In this document: piece by piece, positions 8,285 through 19,522 of the stretch
How the letters are laid out: each line of letters opens with the position of its first letter
Numbering within the stretch: position 1 is the stretch's first letter
NCBI GenBank assembly: GCA_002025645.1
Contig: CP018783.1
Location: 3,348,001 to 3,412,000, forward strand
Direction of reading: 5' to 3'
DNA: 64,000 nt
DNA from: Curtobacterium pusillum
GTDB lineage: Bacteria > Actinomycetota > Actinomycetes > Actinomycetales > Microbacteriaceae
Notes under the pieces: model-generated
The model's input: only the letters and a program-made list of their open reading frames with translations
Databases searched by the model: none
Told to the model about the DNA's origin: nothing
Translations under genes and position numbers: made by a program

Positions 8285-8480
8285 AGGCGGCAGCGTTGTT
8301 CACGTGACCGTAACTCGGGAAACCGCGTGTCGCTGGTGTCGTGTCGGGGGTCGGACGTAGCTTGTCCCCATCGGGCACCGCGCCCGATCGAAGCGGCCAC
8401 AGTCGGTGCTTCGGGACCCGCTCCACGGCCGCGTTCGAGGACATGGACCGGGCCGAGCGCGGCCCGGGGATGGAGTGGTC

Positions 8481-9836
8481 GTGACCTCTCAGAACGTCTC
8501 TCGCGGAACACAGCAGCAGCACACCGCGGACTCGTCCACATCGGTCGCCCAGCGCACGTACGTGCTCGACACCTCGGTGCTCCTCAGCGATCCGCGGGCA
8601 CTGTTCCGCTTCGCGGAGCACGCGGTCGTCCTGCCCGTCGTGGTCGTCAGTGAACTGGAGTCCAAGCGCAACGACCCGGAGATCGGGTACTTCGCCCGGC
8701 AGGCGCTCCGGCTCCTCGACGAGCTGCGGATCGAACACGAACGGCTCGACTTCCCGATCGCGATCGGCGACGGCGGCTCGTTCCGGGTCGAGCTGAACCA
8801 CTCCAACCAGTCCGTCCTGCCGTCCGGGCTGCAGCTCGGCGACAACGACTCGCGGATCCTCGCGGTCGCCTCCAACCTGAAGAACGACGGGCTCGACGTG
8901 GTCGTCGTCTCGAAGGACCTGCCCCTGCGCGTCAAGGCGTCCTCGATCGGCATGGCGGCGGAGGAGTACCGCGCTGAACTCGCGGTCGACTCGGGCTACA
9001 CCGGCATCACCGACCTGCAGGTGTCCGGCGAGCAGATGTCCGACCTGTACGAGAAGGAGGAGATCCGGTCCTCACAGCTCGACGGCGTCCCGGTCAACAC
9101 CGGGGTCGTCATCCACTCGGAGCGTGGTTCGGCCCTCGGTCGAGTGCACACCGCCGGAGCGGTGGCGCTCGTGCGCGGCGACCGTGAGGTCTTCGGCCTC
9201 CGCGGCCGCTCCGCCGAACAGCGACTCGCCATCGACGCGTTGCTCGACCCGGAGATCGGCATCGTGTCGCTCGGCGGCAGCGCCGGCACGGGCAAGTCGG
9301 CGCTCGCGCTCTGCGCCGGACTCGAGGCCGTGCTCGAACGGCAGCAGCACAAGAAGATCATGGTGTTCCGCCCGCTGTACGCCGTGGGTGGGCAGGAGCT
9401 CGGGTACCTGCCGGGCGACGCGTCCGAGAAGATGAACCCGTGGGCACAGGCCGTGTACGACACGCTCGGTGCCCTGGTGTCGGACAACGTCCTCGACGAG
9501 GTCGTGGAGCGCGGCATGCTCGAGGTGCTCCCGCTGACGCACATCCGTGGGCGTTCCCTGCACGATGCGTTCGTGATCGTCGACGAGGCGCAGTCCCTCG
9601 AGCGCAACGTCCTGCTCACGATGCTGTCCCGGATCGGTCAGAACTCCCGCGTGGTCCTCACGCACGACGTCGCCCAGCGCGACAACCTGCGGGTGGGTCG
9701 GCACGACGGCGTCGCCTCGGTCATCGAGCGGCTGAAGGGGCACCCGCTGTTCGCCCACGTGACGCTGACGCGTTCGGAGCGGTCCGCGATCGCCGCGCTG
9801 GTGACGGAGATGCTCGACTCGCCCGACCTGGTGTAG
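8481..9836 (+). CDS. phoH: PhoH2-type protein: PIN domain fused to PhoH ATPase
   Basis: A 451-residue fusion of an N-terminal PIN ribonuclease domain ([16 protein letters not shown] near residue 29; second acidic cluster [12 protein letters not shown]) and a C-terminal PhoH-type RNA helicase/ATPase (Walker [10 protein letters not shown] near residue 270; Walker [12 protein letters not shown]). Mycobacterial PhoH2 is an RNA-unwinding ribonuclease. The GTG at 8481 is preferred over in-frame codons further upstream because GGAG lies 5-8 nt before it and the preceding residues are not conserved-looking. It converges on fumC across the 9871 palindrome. Confidence 0.93.
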   Translation: MTSQNVSRGTQQQHTADSSTSVAQRTYVLDTSVLLSDPRALFRFAEHAVVLPVVVVSELESKRNDPEIGYFARQALRLLDELRIEHERLDFPIAIGDGGSFRVELNHSNQSVLPSGLQLGDNDSRILAVASNLKNDGLDVVVVSKDLPLRVKASSIGMAAEEYRAELAVDSGYTGITDLQVSGEQMSDLYEKEEIRSSQLDGVPVNTGVVIHSERGSALGRVHTAGAVALVRGDREVFGLRGRSAEQRLAIDALLDPEIGIVSLGGSAGTGKSALALCAGLEAVLERQQHKKIMVFRPLYAVGGQELGYLPGDASEKMNPWAQAVYDTLGALVSDNVLDEVVERGMLEVLPLTHIRGRSLHDAFVIVDEAQSLERNVLLTMLSRIGQNSRVVLTHDVAQRDNLRVGRHDGVASVIERLKGHPLFAHVTLTRSERSAIAALVTEMLDSPDLV

Positions 9837-9870
9837 GCGCGGCAGGCGGCGTCAGGCGAGTCTCGGCCTG

Positions 9871-9910
9871 AGCGACAGTTCTCGCGTTGATCAGCGCGAG
9901 AACTGTCGCT
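9871..9910. terminator. Palindrome of the GCGACAG family between phoH and fumC (copy 2)
   Basis: Perfect 16-bp arms (9871-9886, AGCGACAGTTCTCGCG, and 9895-9910) with an 8-nt loop, set between convergent stops, so it is probably a bidirectional terminator. The 10-mer CGAGTCTCGG occurs directly on each side (9857-9866 and 9915-9924). Confidence 0.75.
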
Positions 9911-9932
9911 GGGCTCGAGTCTCGGTGCGGCG

Positions 9933-11363
9933 TCAGTTCGGGTGGGTCATCGACAGGACGTCCAGGGCACTGTCGAGCTGTTCCTCGGTGACCTCGCCGC
10001 GCTCCACGTGGCCGAGGGCGATGACGGCCTCGCGCACGGTGATGCCCTCGGCGACGGCGAACTTCGCGACCTTCGCCGCGGCCTCGTACCCGATCACGCG
10101 GTTGAGCGGCGTGACGATGGACGGCGACGACTCCGCGAACGCGCGGGCGCGATCGAGGTTCGCCTGCAGCCCGTCGATCGTCTTGTCGGCGAGGACCCGA
10201 GAGCTGTTCGCCAGCAGGCGGATCGACTCGAGGAGGGCCGTTCCCATCACCGGGATCGCGACGTTCAGCTCGAACGCACCGGAGGCACCGGCCCAGGCGA
10301 TCGTGGCGTCGTTGCCGATCACACGCGCGGCGACCATCAGGGTGGCCTCGGGGATGACCGGGTTGACCTTGCCGGGCATGATCGACGATCCCGGCTGGAG
10401 GTCCGGGATGTGGAGCTCGCCGAGGCCGGTGTTCGGCCCCGAGCCCATCCAGCGGAGGTCGTTGTTGATCTTCGTCAGGCTGACCGCGATGACCTTGAGC
10501 GCACCGGACGCCTCGACGAGGGCATCCCGCGCGCCCTGGGCCTCGAAGTGGTCGAGCGCCTCGGTGATCGGCAGGTCGGTGTCGTTCGCGAGCTGGGCGA
10601 TCACCCGCTGCGGGAAGCCCTTCGGGGTGTTGATGCCCGTGCCGACCGCGGTGCCGCCGAGCGGGACCTCGGCCACGCGGGGGAGCGTCGCGTTGACCCG
10701 CTCGATGCCGAGGCGGACCTGGCGCGCGTACCCGCCGAACTCCTGCCCGAGGGTGACCGGGGTGGCGTCCATCAGGTGCGTGCGGCCGGACTTCACGGCG
10801 TCGGCCCAGAGCGTCGCCTTCGCCTCGAGCGACTCGGCGAGGTGCTCCAGCGCGGGGACGAGCGTGCGGAGGAGGGCCTCGGTCACGGCGACGTGGACGG
10901 ACGTCGGGAAGACGTCGTTCGAGGACTGCGAGGCGTTCACATGGTCGTTCGGGTGCACGGCCGAACCGGCGATCTCGGACGCCAGGGTCGCCAGGACCTC
11001 GTTCATGTTCATGTTCGACGAGGTGCCACTGCCGGTCTGGTAGACGTCCACCGGGAACTGGTCGTGGTGCGCTCCGCCGATGATCGCGTCGGCGGCCTTC
11101 GCCACGGCGTCGGCCACCGCGGGGTCGACGATGCCGAGCTCGCCGTTGACGATCGCCGCGGCGCGCTTGATCCGGGCGAGGGCCACGATCTGCGCCGACT
11201 CGAGACCACTGCCCGAGATCGGGAAGTTCTCGACCGCACGCTGTGTCTGCGCCCGGTAGAGCGCCGACTTCGGCACCCGGACCTCGCCCATGGTGTCGTG
11301 CTCGATGCGGTAGTCGCCGTCGCCGTCGCCGTCGGTCACGGTGGTCGCGGTGGTGTCGGTCAC
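9933..11363 (-). CDS. fumC: Fumarate hydratase class II
   Basis: Interconverts fumarate and L-malate in the TCA cycle. The 476-residue chain is a canonical homotetrameric class II enzyme: [14 protein letters not shown], the [14 protein letters not shown] segment, [17 protein letters not shown] with the catalytic His, and the [15 protein letters not shown] signature near residue 328. The N-terminus carries a short acidic GDGDGD extension. The start is GTG at 11363. It is the last gene of a minus-strand set xseB, DUF4245, carbonic anhydrase, fumC. Confidence 0.97.
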   Translation of the reverse strand: MTDTTATTVTDGDGDGDYRIEHDTMGEVRVPKSALYRAQTQRAVENFPISGSGLESAQIVALARIKRAAAIVNGELGIVDPAVADAVAKAADAIIGGAHHDQFPVDVYQTGSGTSSNMNMNEVLATLASEIAGSAVHPNDHVNASQSSNDVFPTSVHVAVTEALLRTLVPALEHLAESLEAKATLWADAVKSGRTHLMDATPVTLGQEFGGYARQVRLGIERVNATLPRVAEVPLGGTAVGTGINTPKGFPQRVIAQLANDTDLPITEALDHFEAQGARDALVEASGALKVIAVSLTKINNDLRWMGSGPNTGLGELHIPDLQPGSSIMPGKVNPVIPEATLMVAARVIGNDATIAWAGASGAFELNVAIPVMGTALLESIRLLANSSRVLADKTIDGLQANLDRARAFAESSPSIVTPLNRVIGYEAAAKVAKFAVAEGITVREAVIALGHVERGEVTEEQLDSALDVLSMTHPN

Positions 11364-11473
11364 GTCGTCGTGGTCCTTCCTGGAGTGCTCGCCGGCCGCG
11401 GTCGCGCCGGCTCGTGTGGTGTCCGGGCGGCGGGGTCCCCGCCGGTGCCCGTGACGGTCGTCGTGGCGGTCGG

Positions 11474-12088
11474 TCAGGCCTGGCCCACGACGGTGTCGAT
11501 GGTGACCTCGCCCGTGGTGAGGTCGTAGGTCGCCCCGACGACGGCCAATCTACCCTCGGCGATGGCGTCGGACACCGCGCCGGAGCGTTCGATCACCTGA
11601 CGCAGGGTGGCTTCGAGGTGGGCGGCGCCGACGGATTCCTGGGGGACGTCGGCGTCGGTGGCACGCACGCGCTCGACGCTCGGGGCGATGGCGTCGACCA
11701 GGGCCTGCAGGTGCGGCGCCGGGACCGGCTCGCCGGAACGGGCGGCCGCGACGGCGCCGCACTTCGTGTGCCGGAGCACGACCACGAGCGGGGTGCCGAG
11801 CGCGACGACCGCGAACTCGATCGAGCCGAGCACGACGTCGTCGACGATCTGCCCGGCGTTGCGGATGGCGAAGAGGTCACCGATGCCGGCGTCGAACACG
11901 TGCTCGAACGGCACGCGCGAGTCCGAGCAGCCGAGGACCGTGGCGAACGGTGCCTGCGATCCGGCGAGCTCCGAGCGACGGTCCGGGTCGATGCGGCCGG
12001 TCCGGCGCTTGTCCGCGGCGAACCGGGCGTTGCCGTCGACGAGGAGACGCAGGGCGTCGGACGGGGTGGCGGCGGCGCGGTCGGGCAT
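11474..12088 (-). CDS. Beta-class carbonic anhydrase
   Basis: Interconverts CO2 and bicarbonate. The 204-residue protein has all zinc and catalytic residues of the beta class: C54, D56 and R58 in CSDSR, and H107 and C110 in RHTKCGA. No signal peptide is present, so it is cytoplasmic. It sits between DUF4245 (67 bp upstream) and fumC (110 bp downstream) on the same strand and is probably co-transcribed with them. Confidence 0.95.
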   Translation of the reverse strand: MPDRAAATPSDALRLLVDGNARFAADKRRTGRIDPDRRSELAGSQAPFATVLGCSDSRVPFEHVFDAGIGDLFAIRNAGQIVDDVVLGSIEFAVVALGTPLVVVLRHTKCGAVAAARSGEPVPAPHLQALVDAIAPSVERVRATDADVPQESVGAAHLEATLRQVIERSGAVSDAIAEGRLAVVGATYDLTTGEVTIDTVVGQA

Positions 12089-12155
12089 GGGGCTCCTCGG
12101 GTGGTGGTCTTCGGGGGACGTGCTGCGGGTGCTGCGGATGGGTCCGGTCGTCAGG

Positions 12156-12794
12156 TCAGTCCGCGAACTGCTTGCTGACGGCTGCTGCGACGGTTCGGAA
12201 CGAAGACTGGTCGGCGGTGCCGGACAGGACGATGGTGTTCGACCCGAACGTCGACACGAGCGAGTACGCCTGGTTGCCCGCGTCGTTGCCCTCGGCCCGG
12301 CGGTCGTACACGGTCCACTTCGTGCCCGCGATCGTGCGGGAGCCCGTGGCCGCGTGCTGGTCGAGCTGGTTCGACACCCAGGTGTCGTTCGCCCTGATGC
12401 CCTGCTGCAGCCCGATGTACTGCTTGTCGGGCGTGATCAGTCCGACGGTCCAGACGCTCACCCCGTCGGTGGTCTTGTCCTTGTAGTCGGCGCGGTTGGA
12501 CGAGTACGTGTCGGGCAGGACAGGTGCCGCCAGGGTCACGCCTGGGACCTTCGCCTGGGACGCGACCTTCTGGTAGTCGACGTTGCGGTCGACGACGGTG
12601 GTGTTCGGTCGGACCACGACGGCGACCAGGAACAGCACGATCCCGAGCGACGCGATGAGCGCGATGACGAGGTTGAACGCCGTCTGGTGCTGCCGGCGCG
12701 CGGTGCGGGCTGCGTCCTTGCGGGCCCAGGTCTCCTCCGCCGTCTCGGGACGACCGAGCTCGGCGACGATCGGGCGGCCGTCGGGGTCGGTCAT
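12156..12794 (-). CDS. DUF4245 family membrane protein
   Basis: A 212-residue protein: charged cytoplasmic N-terminus (about 45 residues), one transmembrane helix (FNLVIALIASLGIVLFLVAVVV), then an extracytoplasmic domain with alternating strands, as in the actinobacterial DUF4245 family. The ATG at 12794 overlaps the xseB stop (ATGA), indicating translational coupling. A member of this family also lies near fum and glpX in mycobacteria. Function is unknown. Confidence 0.82.
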   Translation of the reverse strand: MTDPDGRPIVAELGRPETAEETWARKDAARTARRQHQTAFNLVIALIASLGIVLFLVAVVVRPNTTVVDRNVDYQKVASQAKVPGVTLAAPVLPDTYSSNRADYKDKTTDGVSVWTVGLITPDKQYIGLQQGIRANDTWVSNQLDQHAATGSRTIAGTKWTVYDRRAEGNDAGNQAYSLVSTFGSNTIVLSGTADQSSFRTVAAAVSKQFAD

Positions 12795-13036
12795 CGGGCG
12801 GCCCCGTCCTCGGTCTCGGAGGCGGCACGGGCGGCGTCGAGGCGGGCACGTGCGCCGACCAGCCACTCCTCGCACCGGGCGGCGAGGGACTCGCCCCGCT
12901 CCCACAGCGACAGCGACCGTTCGAGCGTCGCCGAACCCTGCTCGAGCTCGGCGACGACGCGCACGAGTTCGTCGCGCGCGGCTTCGTAGCTCAGCGACTG
13001 GACGTCGGCCTGCTCGGGTTCCTGCTGGGATGACAC
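12791..13036 (-). CDS. xseB: Exodeoxyribonuclease VII small subunit
   Basis: The 81-residue small subunit of ExoVII, which degrades single-stranded DNA to oligonucleotides. SLSYEAARDELVRVVAELEQ followed by the ATLERSLSLWERGESLAARCEEWL stretch is the conserved family pattern (two-helix hairpin). It is translationally coupled to DUF4245. The large subunit gene xseA is on the same strand upstream but is separated from it by an oppositely oriented hydrolase gene. Confidence 0.93.
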   Translation of the reverse strand: MSSQQEPEQADVQSLSYEAARDELVRVVAELEQGSATLERSLSLWERGESLAARCEEWLVGARARLDAARAASETEDGAAR

Positions 13037-13106
13037 ACCCCGATCCTACCGAGGGTCCACCGACGTGCGGTCCGCGCGCGCAACCTGTGGACAGCCGTGC
13101 GGCGAG

Positions 13107-13112
13107 TAGGTT
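13107..13112 (+). promoter_or_regulatory. -10 box (TAGGTT) of the alpha/beta hydrolase gene
   Basis: TAGGTT ends 7 nt before the ATG at 13120 and there is no ribosome binding site, so the transcript is probably leaderless. Confidence 0.5.
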
Positions 13113-13119
13113 CGCGTGC

Positions 13120-13902
13120 ATGACGGACCTCCCCGACGGCGCGACCTGGTACCCGGCCCCGGCGGCCTCGGCGGCCTCGGCGGCCTCGGCGGCCTCGGCC
13201 TCGGCCCCGGACCCCGCGCCCGCCCGACCCGCCCTCGCCCTCGTCCTGCCCGGGGGCGGCTACCACGGGCACGCCGCCCACGAGGGGGAGGGCTACGCAC
13301 GGTGGCTCAACGCCATCGGCGTCTCCGCCGTCGTCTTCGAGTACCCGGTCGCCCCGCACCGGCACCCAGACGCCGTGGTGGCGACCAGGACGCTCCTCCG
13401 GGCCCTGCGCGCCGGGCGGTTCACGGGCCTCCCGTCCGACCCACACGTCCTGCTGGTCGGCTCGTCCGCGGGCGGCCACCTCGCCGCCCTCGTCTCGAGC
13501 GCACCGACGCCCGACGAACGCGCCGTGTCGGACGTCGACGACCGACCCGACCTCGCGCTGCTCTGCTACCCGGTGGTGTCGATGACCGACCACCAGCACC
13601 GGGGGAGCGCCGACAACCTGCTCGGGAAGGGCGCGACGGTGTGGGCGCAGGGCGCGCTCGACACCGAACTCATGGTCGACGCCTCGACCCCGCCGACGTT
13701 CCTCTGGCACACCGCCGAGGACCCAGCGGTGCACGTCACGCACTCGCTCCTGTACGGGCAGGCGCTCGCGCGGCGGGCGGTGCCGTTCGAGCTGCACGTC
13801 TTCGAACGCGGGGCGCACGGGATCGGGCTCGCCGAGGGCACGGGGACCGCGGAGGCGTGGCCGAGCGTCGCCGAGGCCTGGCTGCGCGACCACGGGTGGT
13901 GA
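13120..13902 (+). CDS. Alpha/beta hydrolase (esterase/BD-FAE-like)
   Basis: A 260-residue alpha/beta hydrolase resembling acyl esterases of the acetyl-esterase/BD-FAE group. The oxyanion motif is LPGGGYHGHAAHEGEGYA, the nucleophile is Ser in VGSSAGGHLA, and acid and base are the Asp in HTAEDPAV and the His in ERGAHGIGLAEG. There is no signal peptide. Residues 14-29 are a low-complexity AAS repeat encoded by tandem GCGGCCTCG units (13161-13203), so its length could vary by slippage in frame. The gene lies on the opposite strand between xseA and xseB. Confidence 0.82.
   Translation: MTDLPDGATWYPAPAASAASAASAASASAPDPAPARPALALVLPGGGYHGHAAHEGEGYARWLNAIGVSAVVFEYPVAPHRHPDAVVATRTLLRALRAGRFTGLPSDPHVLLVGSSAGGHLAALVSSAPTPDERAVSDVDDRPDLALLCYPVVSMTDHQHRGSADNLLGKGATVWAQGALDTELMVDASTPPTFLWHTAEDPAVHVTHSLLYGQALARRAVPFELHVFERGAHGIGLAEGTGTAEAWPSVAEAWLRDHGW
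13161..13203 (+). repeat. Tandem 9-bp repeat (GCGGCCTCG) inside the hydrolase gene
   Basis: Four units of GCGGCCTCG followed by a shortened unit encode repeated Ala-Ala-Ser. The unit length is a multiple of three, so gain or loss keeps the frame. Confidence 0.7.
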
Positions 13903-13917
13903 CGACAGCCGGACGGG

Positions 13918-15153
13918 TCAGACCCCGTCCGGACCCGGCCCGTCCGGCTCGAGCGTCCCCGTGGCCGTCCCGGCACCGAGCGTCACCTGCACCGGCGTCG
14001 CACCGACGAGGTCCTCGGAACTGCGCACCACGCCACCGTCCGACGTCTGCACGATCGCGTAGCCACGGCGCAGGGTGTCCCGCGGCGACAGCGCCCGGAG
14101 CCGCGCCGTGAGGTGCCCGACCTCGGAGTGGGAGCGTTCGAGCCGACGGTCCAGGAGCTCCCGGGCGCGGGAGAGGTCGCGCGCGACCTCTTCGGCACGG
14201 GTGTCGACGAGCCACGCGGTGGACGCGAGGGCCGGTCGGGAGCGCAACGACGCGATGCGGTCCGCCTCGACCGAGAGCGTGTGCGACAGCCGGAGTCCGA
14301 GCCGGGCACGCGCCGCCCGGACGTTCGCGAGTTCCTCTGCCACGTCCGGCACGACCCGCTTCGCGGCGTCCGTCGGGGTGGAGGCACGGAGGTCAGCGAC
14401 CTCGTCGAGGATCGGCCGGTCGGCCTCGTGCCCGATCGCCGAGACGATCGGCGTGCTCGCGGCCGCGGCGGTCCGGACGAGTCCCTCGTCGCTGAAGCCG
14501 AGCAGGTTCTGGAAGTCGCCGCCACCGCGCGCGACGATGATCACGTCGACCTCGGGGTCGGCGTCGAGTTCGAGGATCGCCGCGGTGACCTCGCTGACGG
14601 CCCGCTCGCCCTGCACCGCGGTGTGGACCGTGCGGAACTCGACCTGGGGCCACCGGAGCTGCGCGTTGCGCTTGACGTCCTTCTCGGCGTCGGAGTCCTT
14701 GCCCGTGATCAGGCCGATGCGGTGCGGCAGGAACGGCAGGCGCTTCTTGCGGGCGGGGTCGAACAGGCCCTCTTCGCCGAGGGTCCGTCGGAGTCGTTCG
14801 AGTCGTTCGAGCAGGTCCCCGAGCCCGACGTGCTTCATCTCGACGACCTGCATCGTCAGCGAGCCGCCCTTGACCCAGTAGTTCGGCTTGACGGCGGCGA
14901 CGACACGATCGCCCTGCTTGATGTCCGCCGGCACCCGGGAGCGCACGCTCGACCAGATGGAGAACGACACCGTCGCGTCGACCTCGACGTCCTTGAGCTT
15001 GCCGTAGACGTTGCCGCCGGCGACGTTCCACTGGGTGATCTCGCCCTCGACCCAGGCGGTGCCGAGCCGGTCGATCCAGTCCCGCAGCTTCGCGCCGAGC
15101 AGCGCGACGGGCCACGGGTTGTCGGCCGTCGGGGGTCCCTGTTCGATCGCCAT
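13918..15153 (-). CDS. xseA: Exodeoxyribonuclease VII large subunit
   Basis: The 411-residue catalytic subunit of ExoVII. It begins with an OB-fold nucleic-acid-binding domain (about residues 15-110: [20 protein letters not shown]) and continues into the catalytic region with [13 protein letters not shown], the [21 protein letters not shown] motif and [20 protein letters not shown], then a long coiled coil. The start is ATG at 15153. It is divergent from ispH over 139 bp. Confidence 0.95.
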   Translation of the reverse strand: MAIEQGPPTADNPWPVALLGAKLRDWIDRLGTAWVEGEITQWNVAGGNVYGKLKDVEVDATVSFSIWSSVRSRVPADIKQGDRVVAAVKPNYWVKGGSLTMQVVEMKHVGLGDLLERLERLRRTLGEEGLFDPARKKRLPFLPHRIGLITGKDSDAEKDVKRNAQLRWPQVEFRTVHTAVQGERAVSEVTAAILELDADPEVDVIIVARGGGDFQNLLGFSDEGLVRTAAAASTPIVSAIGHEADRPILDEVADLRASTPTDAAKRVVPDVAEELANVRAARARLGLRLSHTLSVEADRIASLRSRPALASTAWLVDTRAEEVARDLSRARELLDRRLERSHSEVGHLTARLRALSPRDTLRRGYAIVQTSDGGVVRSSEDLVGATPVQVTLGAGTATGTLEPDGPGPDGV

Positions 15154-15279
15154 GGCCCCATGCTGCCGCATCCCGGCGACAACCAGGCCCCGCCCCCGCC
15201 CGCGACGCCCGGGCGAGCGCCCGCGACACCCTCCCCGTGTGCGCACGGGGACACCCAGGCCGCGCCCGCTCCCGGCACC

Positions 15280-15285
15280 TATCAT
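15280..15285 (+). promoter_or_regulatory. -10 box (TATCAT) of ispH
   Basis: TATCAT ends 7 nt before the GTG at 15293, consistent with a leaderless transcript. Confidence 0.55.
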
Positions 15286-15292
15286 CGGGGAC

Positions 15293-16357
15293 GTGACGAT
15301 CACCAACGGCCACTCGGTCCCGCTCGCCCCGCCGCGGGTCCTCGCGGCGCGCGGCCGGCTGCGGGACGACCCGGTCGCCGGCACGAAGAAGGTCCTGCTC
15401 GCCGCGCCCCGCGGCTACTGCGCCGGGGTCGACCGTGCCGTCGTGGCCGTCGAGAAGGCGCTCGAGCAGTACGGCGAGCCCGTCTACGTCCGCAAGCAGA
15501 TCGTCCACAACGTCCACGTCGTCTCGACGCTCGAGCAGCGCGGAGCGGTCTTCGTCGACGACGTCGCCGAGGTCCCCCGTGGCTCGCACGTCGTCTTCAG
15601 CGCGCACGGCGTCTCGCCCGCGGTGGTGGCCGGCGCCGCCGACCGCGACCTGCACGCCATCGACGCGACGTGCCCGCTCGTCACGAAGGTCCACCGCGAG
15701 GCCACGCGCTTCGCCAAGGCCGAGCGCACCATCATCCTCATCGGGCACGCCGGCCACGAAGAGGTCGAGGGCACCATGGGCCACGCCCCCGAGCGCACGA
15801 TCCTGGTCAACGGACCGGAGGACGTCGCCGCGCTCGAGGTCCCGGACCCGGACAACCTCGTCTGGCTGTCGCAGACCACGCTGAGCGTCGACGAGACGAT
15901 GGAGACCGTCCGCCTGCTGCGCGAGAAGTTCCCCGCGATCGAGAACCCGCCGTCGGACGACATCTGCTATGCCACCCAGAACCGTCAGGTCGCGATCAAG
16001 AAGGTCGCCCCCGGGGCCGACCTCGTGATCGTGGTCGGTTCGGCGAACTCGTCGAACAGCGTCCGCCTGGTCGAGGTCGCGCTCGAGCACGGCGCCCGGG
16101 CCGCGCACCGGGTCGACTACGCGTCCGAGATCCAGCAGGACTGGCTCGACGGCGTCCGCACGGTGGGCGTCACGAGCGGGGCGTCCGTCCCCGAGGAACT
16201 CGTCGCCGAGGTCCTCGACCAGCTCGCCGACGCCGGTTACGGCACCGTGGAGGAAGTCGTCACCGCACACGAAGACCTCATGTTCTCGCTCCCGAAGGAG
16301 CTCCGCACCGACGCGGCCGGCAACCCGACGCGCGCGCTCGGCGGGCGTCGCTCGTGA
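15293..16357 (+). CDS. ispH: 4-hydroxy-3-methylbut-2-enyl diphosphate reductase
   Basis: Final enzyme of the MEP pathway, an Fe-S reductase yielding isopentenyl and dimethylallyl diphosphate. The 354-residue chain has the three cluster cysteines in [22 protein letters not shown] and [11 protein letters not shown], plus GTMGHAPE and [12 protein letters not shown]. An N-terminal extension of about 30 residues precedes the conserved domain. The start is GTG at 15293. The stop overlaps the start of the DUF6264 gene (GTGA). Confidence 0.96.
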   Translation: MTITNGHSVPLAPPRVLAARGRLRDDPVAGTKKVLLAAPRGYCAGVDRAVVAVEKALEQYGEPVYVRKQIVHNVHVVSTLEQRGAVFVDDVAEVPRGSHVVFSAHGVSPAVVAGAADRDLHAIDATCPLVTKVHREATRFAKAERTIILIGHAGHEEVEGTMGHAPERTILVNGPEDVAALEVPDPDNLVWLSQTTLSVDETMETVRLLREKFPAIENPPSDDICYATQNRQVAIKKVAPGADLVIVVGSANSSNSVRLVEVALEHGARAAHRVDYASEIQQDWLDGVRTVGVTSGASVPEELVAEVLDQLADAGYGTVEEVVTAHEDLMFSLPKELRTDAAGNPTRALGGRRS

Positions 16358-17013
16358 GCGGCGGGACGGACGGCTGGTCGGCGGTGCCGGCCCGCGAACC
16401 GGGTCACGTCGCCGACACGGCAGACGGCCTGGAGGCACGGCGCACCCCCGCAACGTCGGCCGCCGGTGCGCAGGACGGTCGCGTCCACGGCCGCCCGGCA
16501 CCCCAGTACGGCGAGTACGCCCCGGAGGGCTGGGTGAACCCCGTCGTCGAGCACGAACGACGCGAGCAGCAACCGCGTTCGCCTGAGCCCGCTGCGGCGA
16601 CGGAGGCTCCGGCCCGCGCGACCCCGGCCGCCGGACGCTTCGGTGCGTCGCCGCTCGACTTCGTGCTGACCGTCGGCCTGCTCGTGATCGGCCTCTGGTC
16701 CGTCATCGAGTCGCTGTCCGTGGGAACGACGGCGTCCACCATCCGGACCGTCGTAGAACAGCAGTACACCGACCTGTCGAACCCCGCAGCGCTGTCGTCC
16801 GCCGTGCTCGTGCGGGCGGTCGTGCTCGTCGTCGTGTTCGTGTTCGTGGCCTGGTGGTCGATCCGTCGGCTCCGTACCCGGCGGTGGACGTTCTGGGTGC
16901 CGCTGGTGGGCGGGGTCGTCGCGACCGTGCTCGGCATGGTCCCGGTGATGGTCGTCATCTTCCAGGACCCGCAGTTCGCCGCCTACCTGCAGCGGATGGC
17001 GACGGGCGGCTGA
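16354..17013 (+). CDS. DUF6264-like membrane protein
   Basis: A 219-residue protein with a proline- and alanine-rich cytoplasmic N-terminus containing [14 protein letters not shown] (about residues 49-62), the signature I associate with the Microbacteriaceae family DUF6264, then four hydrophobic segments between about residues 95 and 210. The GTG start overlaps the ispH stop by four bases. Near 16429 its sequence contains GGCCTGGAGGCACGG, a half copy of the dispersed palindrome family, translated as DGLEARR. Function is unknown. Confidence 0.68.
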   Translation: MSGGTDGWSAVPAREPGHVADTADGLEARRTPATSAAGAQDGRVHGRPAPQYGEYAPEGWVNPVVEHERREQQPRSPEPAAATEAPARATPAAGRFGASPLDFVLTVGLLVIGLWSVIESLSVGTTASTIRTVVEQQYTDLSNPAALSSAVLVRAVVLVVVFVFVAWWSIRRLRTRRWTFWVPLVGGVVATVLGMVPVMVVIFQDPQFAAYLQRMATGG

Positions 17014-17038
17014 CCGACGGCCCCTACCCGGCCAGGGC

Positions 17039-18298
17039 TCAGCCGGCCAGGAAGGCGGCGACGGCGCCGTGCAGGGCCGCGAGGTCGTCGACGTGCACGA
17101 GCTCCCGGACCGAGTGCATCGACAGCAGCCCGACGCCGATGTCGATCGTCGGGATCCCCAGCCGGGTCGCCGCGATCGGGCCGATGGTCGAGCCACCGGG
17201 GATCGTGTTCACGTTGACGAACGGCTGCCACGGTGCACCGGCCGCCTCGCACGCGGCGGCCCAGACGGCCTCGCCCTTCGCCTCGGTCATGTAGCGCTGG
17301 TTCGCACTGATCTTCAGCAGCGGGCCACCACCCGGGCGTGGACGGTTCGTCGGGTCGTGCTTCTCCGGCTGGTTCGGGTGGACCAGGTGGCCGGCGTCGC
17401 TCGAGAGCAGCCACGAGGCACGGAACGCCCGCGCGGCCTCGGAGCGGGTGGCACCGAGGCCTTCCTGCACGCGACCGAGCACGTCCTCGAGGAACGGTCC
17501 ACCGGCACCGGACGGCGTCGAGGAACCGATCTCCTCGTGGTCGAACGCGGCGAACACCGGGATGTGGTCGCCGTCGGTCGGCGCGGCGACGATCCCACGG
17601 ATGCCGGCGTGCACGCTCGTGAGGTTGTCCATCCGGCCGGAGGCGAGGAACTCGCGGTCGATGCCGATCCGGGCGGGCGGCTGCGTGTCGGCGAGGAAGA
17701 GGTCCCACGACACCGCGTCCGCGCCCACGCGAGCACGGAGCCAGTCGACGACCGGGGTCCCGCCGGCGTCACCGTCGACCCCGACCACCGGCAGGGTGTG
17801 CCGCTGCCGGTCGATCTCCTTGCCGTCGTTCACCCCGCGGTCGAGGTGGATCGCGAGGTTCGGGATCCGGGCGACGGCGTCGGTCGACACCAGGCGGACC
17901 GTGCCGTCGGCGTCGACCACCCGGCCGGCGATCCGGAGGTCCCGGTCGAACCACGTGGACAGCAGTGCTCCGCCGTAGACCTCGACGTTGAGCTGCTCCC
18001 AGCCACCCGTGCGGACGCCGGGGTTCGGCTTGATGCGGAACCCGGGGGAGTCGGTGTGCGCGCCGAGGATGCGGAACGGGGTCGTGCCCGTGGCGCCGGA
18101 CGGCAGCCGCCAGGCGATGACCGCGCCGTCGCGGACCACCACGAACGCGCCGGCCTCGGTCGGCCACGCGTCGAGTTCGGACAGCTCGGTGAACCCTGCC
18201 TCGACGAGTCGGTCCCGTGCCGCGGCCGCCGCGTGGAACGCGGTGGGGGACTCGGTGACGTACTGGGCGAACTCGGAGGCGATGGCGTCGGCGGTCAC
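17039..18298 (-). CDS. M18 family aspartyl-type aminopeptidase
   Basis: A 419-residue dizinc aminopeptidase of family M18 that removes N-terminal (typically acidic) residues. Metal and catalytic positions are seen in [17 protein letters not shown] (first His/Asp), [17 protein letters not shown] (Glu/Glu) and [14 protein letters not shown] (last His). The GTG at 18298 gives the N-terminus [20 protein letters not shown], which matches family starts; a start 42 bp upstream at 18340 is possible but adds an unconserved segment. It is convergent with DUF6264. Confidence 0.92.
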   Translation of the reverse strand: MTADAIASEFAQYVTESPTAFHAAAAARDRLVEAGFTELSELDAWPTEAGAFVVVRDGAVIAWRLPSGATGTTPFRILGAHTDSPGFRIKPNPGVRTGGWEQLNVEVYGGALLSTWFDRDLRIAGRVVDADGTVRLVSTDAVARIPNLAIHLDRGVNDGKEIDRQRHTLPVVGVDGDAGGTPVVDWLRARVGADAVSWDLFLADTQPPARIGIDREFLASGRMDNLTSVHAGIRGIVAAPTDGDHIPVFAAFDHEEIGSSTPSGAGGPFLEDVLGRVQEGLGATRSEAARAFRASWLLSSDAGHLVHPNQPEKHDPTNRPRPGGGPLLKISANQRYMTEAKGEAVWAAACEAAGAPWQPFVNVNTIPGGSTIGPIAATRLGIPTIDIGVGLLSMHSVRELVHVDDLAALHGAVAAFLAG

Positions 18299-18391
18299 CC
18301 GCCCATCGTGGCACGCGGTGGAGGCGACCGGACGCAGCACGGGGCGCGTCCGTCGGACGCGCCCCGTTCCTCCAGGCAGTTGCCGGAGGCG

Positions 18392-19420
<1,029 letters not shown>

Positions 19421-19509
19421 TGGGATCTCCTTCGACGTGGTGGTGTCCGGTCCGAGCCTAGTCAGCCCCACCGGAGTGTGACCCGGACGGACGTCGGGGC
19501 AGCCGTCGG

Positions 19510-19515
19510 TAGGCT
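19510..19515 (+). promoter_or_regulatory. -10 box (TAGGCT) of glpX
   Basis: TAGGCT ends 7 nt before the GTG at 19523. GGAGG follows it immediately but is too close to the start to act as a normal ribosome binding site, so leaderless initiation is favoured. Confidence 0.55.
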
Positions 19516-19522
19516 GGAGGCT

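Larger units (their letters stand above)
8127..8480 (+). other. 354-bp intergenic region with two palindromes
   Basis: No gene is seen. It contains one palindrome of each of the two dispersed families (8163-8201 and 8237-8284) and then about 190 bp of leader before phoH. GTAACTCGGG and CTTGTCCCC occur in the phoH-proximal part, but no convincing -35/-10 pair was recognised. Confidence 0.6.

Noticed and set aside
13161-13203. Tandem 9-bp repeat in the hydrolase gene as a phase-variation switch
   Set aside because: The unit length is a multiple of three, so changes would not break the frame; only length variation is possible.
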